The translations under genes were made by a program, and so were the position numbers. The notes beneath the pieces were generated by a model, which worked only from the letters and a program-made list of their open reading frames with translations, did no database searches and was not told the DNA's origin. A stretch of 64,000 bases of DNA from Desulfotruncus arcticus DSM 17038 (GTDB lineage: Bacteria > Bacillota > Desulfotomaculia > Desulfotomaculales > Desulfallaceae): NCBI RefSeq assembly GCF_900113335.1, contig NZ_FOOX01000018.1:1-64000 (forward strand). Direction: 5' to 3'. Shown piece by piece: positions 60,252-64,000 of this stretch (position 1 is its first letter; every line of letters begins with the position of its first letter).

Positions 60252-61487
60252 CTAACTAATTGATTCAAAGATATGAATGGTCATGGCCGCTTCCTCGTAC
60301 CCGATATTGCCCCCGCCGTTTTCGGTCATACCAATCCTGGCCCCCGTCACCTGGCGTTGGCCGGCCTCGCCCCTTAACTGAGCAATCACCTCATGAACCT
60401 GGGCCAGCCCCGAGGCCCCGATGGGGTGCCCCCGGGATTCCAGTCCCCCGGAGGTGTTGACCGGCAATTTACCGCCCAGCCTGGTGGCGCCGCTTTCCGA
60501 AAAAATACCCCCTTCCCCCGGCTGGCAAAACCCCATAGCCTCCAACTGGTGCAATTCTCCAAAAGCAGTGGCATCGTGCAGTTCGGCCAGGTCAATGTCC
60601 TGTGGTCCCAGCCCGGCTATTTGGTAAGCCTGTTTGGACAGGCGCTCCCCGATATCCTCACCGTCAATGAGTCTATCCCGCCCGGAACCCAGCACCGAAG
60701 CCAGGGTTTTAACCGGACGGGCTCCCGTCAGCTTTTTTAGAAAATCACCGGAACAGAGAATAGCGGCAGCGGCACCGTCTCCCACCGGCGAACACATAGC
60801 CCTGGTTAAGGGATAGGAAACTGGTGGGTCCGCCAGTACATCTTCCACGGTCATATCCCGCTGGATTTGCGCCAGGGGGTTCAAACTGCCGTGAAAATGG
60901 TTTTTGGAGGCAATCACTGCCAGCTGTTTCTGGGTACTTCCATACTTGGCCATATGCCAGCGGGCCACGGCGGCATAGATATCCATGAAGATGCTGCGGC
61001 CCCGGCCGGGTTCATCCCGGGCGACCTGCGGGCTGTACAGTTCATTTAACTGCATCAGGGTATTGATTTGTTCGGAGGATTTTTCCACATCGATACACGA
61101 GGCGTAGGATTGCAGGGATAGGGCTTTGTTCTCATGGGATATCTTTTCCACGCCCAGGGCCAGGACCGCATCGTAAGCTCCCGCCGCGATGCCTAGATAA
61201 GCCAGGTGAAAAGCGGTTGAGGCTCCGGCGCAGGCGTTTTCCGTATTCACGATGGGTATGCCCTGAATTCCCAGCGGCCTTAAAGCAACCTGGCCCCGGA
61301 TAGAGTGCTGATTGCTGAACATGCCCCAGAAGGTGTTGGACACGTATGCAGCCTGCAGCAGCTGACCGTCAATGCCGGCATCCCGCAGTACGAGCTGCAC
61401 CACTTCCGCGGCCATCCCTTTGACGGTGGCGGTAAGGTACTTCCCAAAACGGTTCATCCCCACCCCAATTACATAAACATCCCGCAT
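60252..61487 (-). CDS. SCP-x-type thiolase
   Basis: About 411 residues with the nucleophile in ENACAGAS, LHDATAFGE replacing the NEAF motif, [11 protein letters not shown] with the active His, and a C-terminal glycine-rich TENGGGNIG instead of the Cys loop. It belongs with the lipid-transfer-protein/SCP-x group, as does the thiolase at 16.2 kb. The open frame begins at 61550, but ATG 61487 (MRDVYVIGVG) has GGAGAACGG upstream and opens the domain properly. Partner SCP2 gene follows. Confidence 0.9.
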   Translation of the reverse strand: MRDVYVIGVGMNRFGKYLTATVKGMAAEVVQLVLRDAGIDGQLLQAAYVSNTFWGMFSNQHSIRGQVALRPLGIQGIPIVNTENACAGASTAFHLAYLGIAAGAYDAVLALGVEKISHENKALSLQSYASCIDVEKSSEQINTLMQLNELYSPQVARDEPGRGRSIFMDIYAAVARWHMAKYGSTQKQLAVIASKNHFHGSLNPLAQIQRDMTVEDVLADPPVSYPLTRAMCSPVGDGAAAAILCSGDFLKKLTGARPVKTLASVLGSGRDRLIDGEDIGERLSKQAYQIAGLGPQDIDLAELHDATAFGELHQLEAMGFCQPGEGGIFSESGATRLGGKLPVNTSGGLESRGHPIGASGLAQVHEVIAQLRGEAGQRQVTGARIGMTENGGGNIGYEEAAMTIHIFESIS

Positions 61488-61506
61488 AACCGTTCTCCTT
61501 TCGCCA

Positions 61507-62337
61507 TCATTTCTGGTACTTTGCCGCGATCTCCGGCCCATACTTATCAACGATATCCGCCATTTCCATGATTACCTCATACATGCGCTCCTCTGATTCC
61601 GGCTGAGGGCCCCAGCTGATAAAATGGGTTTCCTCCCACCAACGGTCGGTGGATTTAAACGCCGGCTTGCCGCTGCCCGCAAAGCCCAGAAAATTAATGG
61701 GCAAAGTGTTAAACATGGTTTTGATGTGATCTTCATAGGTAAACTTTTTGTTCATTACCTCCCGGCTGTACCAGACCAGTTCCTTGCAGGGACCCACCGA
61801 TATACCCAGGATGGAGCTGGCCTCGGGCAAATAGCCCAAGGTCTTGGCCGCGCTGCCGGTGGAACCCTGGACCCGGTTGTCCACATTGTGCTGCCAGGCG
61901 GAAGCGGCAGCCCAGTCGCAGGCGATGCCCACGTCAAGTATTTTCCAATTGCAAGACGGTCCGCCGCCCACCAGACCCTGTCCCAGGTTTTCCTTGGCAA
62001 AAGCATTGAATTCCTTGCAGGTGAGAAAACCGCAGGCACCGCAGTTCCATGCCATTTCCGACACGGTGGCATCGGCACCAATCAACACCAGCACCGGTGG
62101 GTAACCGGCCTCATAGGTTTCCTTAAGGGTCATGTAGTCCCAGGCTACGAACTGGGAAATTTTAGCCATCACGCCCAACATTTCAATTATAGGTACCAGA
62201 TCGTCTCCGGTAACAATTTCCGTCTGAAGTTTTAACCGGCCGGTAGTCAGGGGCGCCTTATAGGCGGCCTGGATCATACTTTTGGCCACTTCCAAAAGAT
62301 GCTCCTGAGCGACTGCTTTTCCGTCGTACCTCGGCAT
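61507..62337 (-). CDS. DUF2148 ferredoxin-domain protein, second copy
   Basis: About 276 residues. A cysteine cluster sits mid-protein (NCGACGFLTCKEF) with another Cys in PSCNWK, consistent with iron-sulfur binding. The C-terminal part has the GISVGPCKELVWYSREV and GSGKPAF stretches. ATG 62337 follows AGGAGGAAGAATAAC, which overlaps the end of the upstream gene, so the pair is coupled. DUF2148 proteins are of unknown role, often next to redox or acyl-CoA genes in anaerobes. An electron-carrying or reductase role is inferred. Confidence 0.78.
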   Translation of the reverse strand: MPRYDGKAVAQEHLLEVAKSMIQAAYKAPLTTGRLKLQTEIVTGDDLVPIIEMLGVMAKISQFVAWDYMTLKETYEAGYPPVLVLIGADATVSEMAWNCGACGFLTCKEFNAFAKENLGQGLVGGGPSCNWKILDVGIACDWAAASAWQHNVDNRVQGSTGSAAKTLGYLPEASSILGISVGPCKELVWYSREVMNKKFTYEDHIKTMFNTLPINFLGFAGSGKPAFKSTDRWWEETHFISWGPQPESEERMYEVIMEMADIVDKYGPEIAAKYQK

Positions 62338-62338
62338 G

Positions 62339-63118
62339 TTATTCTTCCTCCTTTCGCCTGGGAATCCACTTCCGGTAATCAAAGGTAGTGACTGTGCGGG
62401 GAGTGATATATTGTTTGCGGGTGTTTTCCAGTATTTTTGTCATATTAATTAAATGGTAGTCGGGATTAATATCCACATAGGGGTTTTTGGCCAGGGCGGC
62501 CAGGGGTATACCCACCACCAGGCCGGAGTTTTTACAGTAACCCATTTTTAGCCCGGCGAGGCCCACGCTGGTAAATGGCCGGGAATCTACGAAAAGCCTG
62601 GCCGCCAGCCACAGAGCGGAGCCAACCGCATAGCCCAGGTCATTTACCCTGGCTGTGCACAAGGGCCCCCTGATTAAAGCTTCAGAACGCCGGTCAGTGG
62701 TATCCACCATGCCGCACTTGGTCTTTTTGCGCTCATAAAAATAACTGCAGTCGGGTTTACCCCCGCACATGCCGCAGCCCGCGTCCAGGGGGTTATCCTC
62801 CGCCATGCGGGATCCGAGGAAGATAACTGCGTCGCTCTCCCGGACCATCACCGCCTCGTATTTGAACATCTCTTCCCACACCTTGTTGGTGTAAGCAAGT
62901 TCTTCCATTTTCCGGGCGATTTGCTCCTGCTCGTCCTGCCCATAAACCAGTTCCGCCTCAACATGAGACACCCCACCGGCAAACGGGGCGGTCAGGGCGG
63001 CGTTAATCATCAGCCGGGCCGCTAAAATACTCCCTTCACGCCTCCTCAAATCCTGAGGGGAATAGGGGGGGTACTCATAAATATACTCGCGGCCGCTAAA
63101 ATCGATGTGTTGGCGCAA
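62339..63118 (-). CDS. DUF2148 ferredoxin-domain protein, first copy
   Basis: A 259-residue protein with CGMCGGKPDC and another Cys in TKCGM, then the family stretch MGYCKNSGLVVGIPLAALAKNPYVD. The N-terminus has the helical AARLMINAALTAPF seen in DUF2148. It starts at TTG behind GGAGTGTGGAGG, and is the first gene of the sigma-54 operon. It probably pairs with the next gene product as a heterodimer; function unknown. Confidence 0.8.
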   Translation of the reverse strand: MRQHIDFSGREYIYEYPPYSPQDLRRREGSILAARLMINAALTAPFAGGVSHVEAELVYGQDEQEQIARKMEELAYTNKVWEEMFKYEAVMVRESDAVIFLGSRMAEDNPLDAGCGMCGGKPDCSYFYERKKTKCGMVDTTDRRSEALIRGPLCTARVNDLGYAVGSALWLAARLFVDSRPFTSVGLAGLKMGYCKNSGLVVGIPLAALAKNPYVDINPDYHLINMTKILENTRKQYITPRTVTTFDYRKWIPRRKEEE

Positions 63119-63236
63119 TCCTCCACACTCCTTTCAAATTTTGCAGCAAAATGCAGAGCTGATCCAGAAGACCATTGTCCAAACCAGGCCCGGATCAAGT
63201 GAAAATAATTAAATATTTTGAACTCTAATAATATTT

Positions 63237-63253
63237 AAGCAACTAACATGCCA
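63237..63253 (-). promoter_or_regulatory. sigma-54 promoter of the second acyl-CoA operon
   Basis: On the minus strand TGGCATGTTAGTTGCTT matches the -24/-12 consensus well: TGGCATG, GG-GC spacing of ten, TTGCTT. Transcription would begin near 63227. A sigma-54 activator gene lies just upstream. Confidence 0.8.
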
Positions 63254-63368
63254 AAAATGTTATTAAGCGGTTAAAATATCAAGGTGGCTTATTACGGTGT
63301 TAAAACCCCCGCAATAGCCGACTGCCCGAGATAACAGAGGGACAAATCCCTATACCCGGCCTCGCACA

Positions 63369-63411
63369 TGTTGCATACTGTTGCGAACCGCTGCGCCACA
63401 TTGCTGCAACA
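63369..63411. promoter_or_regulatory. possible enhancer sites (TGTTGC/GCAACA)
   Basis: TGTTGC occurs at 63369 and 63379 and its complement GCAACA at 63406, 115-160 bases upstream of the -24/-12 promoter. The spacing and inverted order suit an activator dimer. The remainder of 63119-63447 shows no gene. Confidence 0.5.
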
Positions 63412-63447
63412 CTTTGATAAAAAAACGTGCTCTTTTATCAAGTATTG

Positions 63448-63503
63448 GAAAAAGGGAACAGGCTGCTTTTTCAAAAACGAAAAAGCAGCCTGTTCCCTTT
63501 TTC
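63448..63503 (-). terminator. 25-bp perfect hairpin after the second activator gene
   Basis: Perfect 25-base arms beginning GAAAAAGGGAACAGG, six-base loop, with T/A tracts built into the stem ends. It lies 28 bases after the activator stop codon. Confidence 0.85.
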
Positions 63504-63530
63504 ATCCCATTGCTAGCCGGGCGCTTTAAC

Positions 63531-64000
63531 CTAAGGTTTAATGCCGTATTTTTTCATCCTTCTGTACACGGTGGTCCGGTTAACGCCTAATTTTTCCGCT
63601 ACCCGGGTAATGTTTCCGCCTGATTCCTTGATGGCTCGGACCAGTTCCTCGCCCCGGGGATTTAATTCATTACGCACCACGTTTTTGCCGGGCATTAACC
63701 GGTAAAACAGCTCGCTACCCGTCACCCCATCGTCTGCAAGGGCGACCAAACGCTCCACCGTATTTTTCAGTTCCCGAGCATTGCCCGGCCAATGATATTG
63801 CATAAAGGCTTGAATTAATTGTTTATCCAGCCTATATGCATTCCCATATTTGTTTTGTGCTTCAGTCCTAAAATGCTCCGCCAGCAGAGGAATGTCCCCC
63901 CGGCGCTCGCGCAAAGCGGGTATTTTAATATCTATGCCGGCCAGCCTGTAGTACAGGTCCTCACGAAAGTCCCCTTTGCTAATCAAAGATTCCAAATCCC
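63531..64000 (-). CDS. sigma-54-dependent activator, C-terminal part (start outside window)
   Basis: About 156 residues are visible: the end of the AAA+ domain (GDFREDLYYRLAGIDIKIPALRERRGDI, then YHWPGNARELKN) and a Fis-type helix-turn-helix (GGNITRVAEKLGVNRTTVYRRMKKYGI). The frame stays open to the right edge. It is upstream of and co-directional with the operon at 57-63 kb, which has a matching -24/-12 promoter, so it is its probable activator. Confidence 0.92.
   Translation of the reverse strand, partial: DLESLISKGDFREDLYYRLAGIDIKIPALRERRGDIPLLAEHFRTEAQNKYGNAYRLDKQLIQAFMQYHWPGNARELKNTVERLVALADDGVTGSELFYRLMPGKNVVRNELNPRGEELVRAIKESGGNITRVAEKLGVNRTTVYRRMKKYGIKP

Overview
The window reads as chromosome of an anaerobic, low-to-mid G+C Firmicute, most likely a sulfate-reducing or syntrophic Peptococcaceae (Desulfotomaculum-like). 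The evidence is strong AGGAGG-type ribosome sites with frequent GTG/TTG starts, a DsrC with both C-terminal cysteines, Na+-pump decarboxylase subunits, a 2-oxoacid:ferredoxin oxidoreductase, oxygen-sensitive radical enzymes and AcoR-type sigma-54 activators. The genus is an inference. I see no rRNA, tRNA, CRISPR array or complete insertion sequence.

Region 1 (1-26 kb, almost all minus strand) is a large CoA-ester catabolic island. In transcription order it holds: a split B12-dependent acyl-CoA mutase (large and small subunits) and a MaoC hydratase; a module of two 2-hydroxyacyl-CoA dehydratase/benzoyl-CoA reductase-type subunits with two different ATP-dependent activases; a PaaG-like crotonase, an SCP-x-type thiolase with its Zn-ribbon/OB partner and a DUF2889 protein; then, after a terminator, an HMG-CoA-lyase-like protein, a thiamine-diphosphate enzyme, a multi-cluster radical SAM protein, a thiolase, a degenerate 3-hydroxyacyl-CoA dehydrogenase homologue, an acyl-CoA ligase, a biotin-type carboxyltransferase, KorABGD-type oxidoreductase, a gamma-carbonic-anhydrase-like protein and OadG/OadB-type membrane subunits.

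Region 2 (26-32 kb, plus strand) carries an AcoR-type sigma-54 activator, then a sigma-54-promoted operon with a structured leader, an M24 peptidase-like protein, a secondary alcohol dehydrogenase of the isopropanol/acetone type (predicted NAD-linked) and MeaB, the mutase chaperone. Together with the ThDP enzyme and the split mutase this resembles the anaerobic isopropanol/ketone pathway described in Desulfococcus biacutus and Desulfosarcina cetonica: ketone plus a C1 unit to 2-hydroxyacyl-CoA, mutase, 3-hydroxyacyl-CoA, thiolysis. However, the mutase, the lyase-like protein and the dehydrogenase-like protein all have altered key residues, and a radical dehydratase module is present. The real pathway may therefore be a new variant. 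Candidate -24/-12 promoters stand before four operons (a fifth is weak), so the island looks like one sigma-54 regulon.

Region 3 (32-57 kb) is mixed accessory DNA. It contains a MocR regulator divergent from azlCD; a rearranged LysR/GNAT pseudogene mosaic; a Phd-ParE toxin-antitoxin pair; LysR, C_GCAxxG_C_C and dsrC genes; a BlaI/M56-peptidase-amidase pair; a frameshifted copper-amine-oxidase-domain gene; a lipoprotein serpin with a secreted helical-repeat protein; three Uma2-family genes (one broken, one fused to an antitoxin domain); a TetR/PEP-utilizing (rifampin-phosphotransferase-like) pair; and PaaX and metallo-beta-lactamase-fold genes.

Region 4 (57-64 kb, minus strand) is a second sigma-54-promoted acyl-CoA operon: two DUF2148 iron-sulfur proteins, a thiolase plus separate SCP2 protein, an acyl-CoA ligase and an acyl-CoA dehydrogenase. 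Its probable activator is cut by the right edge.
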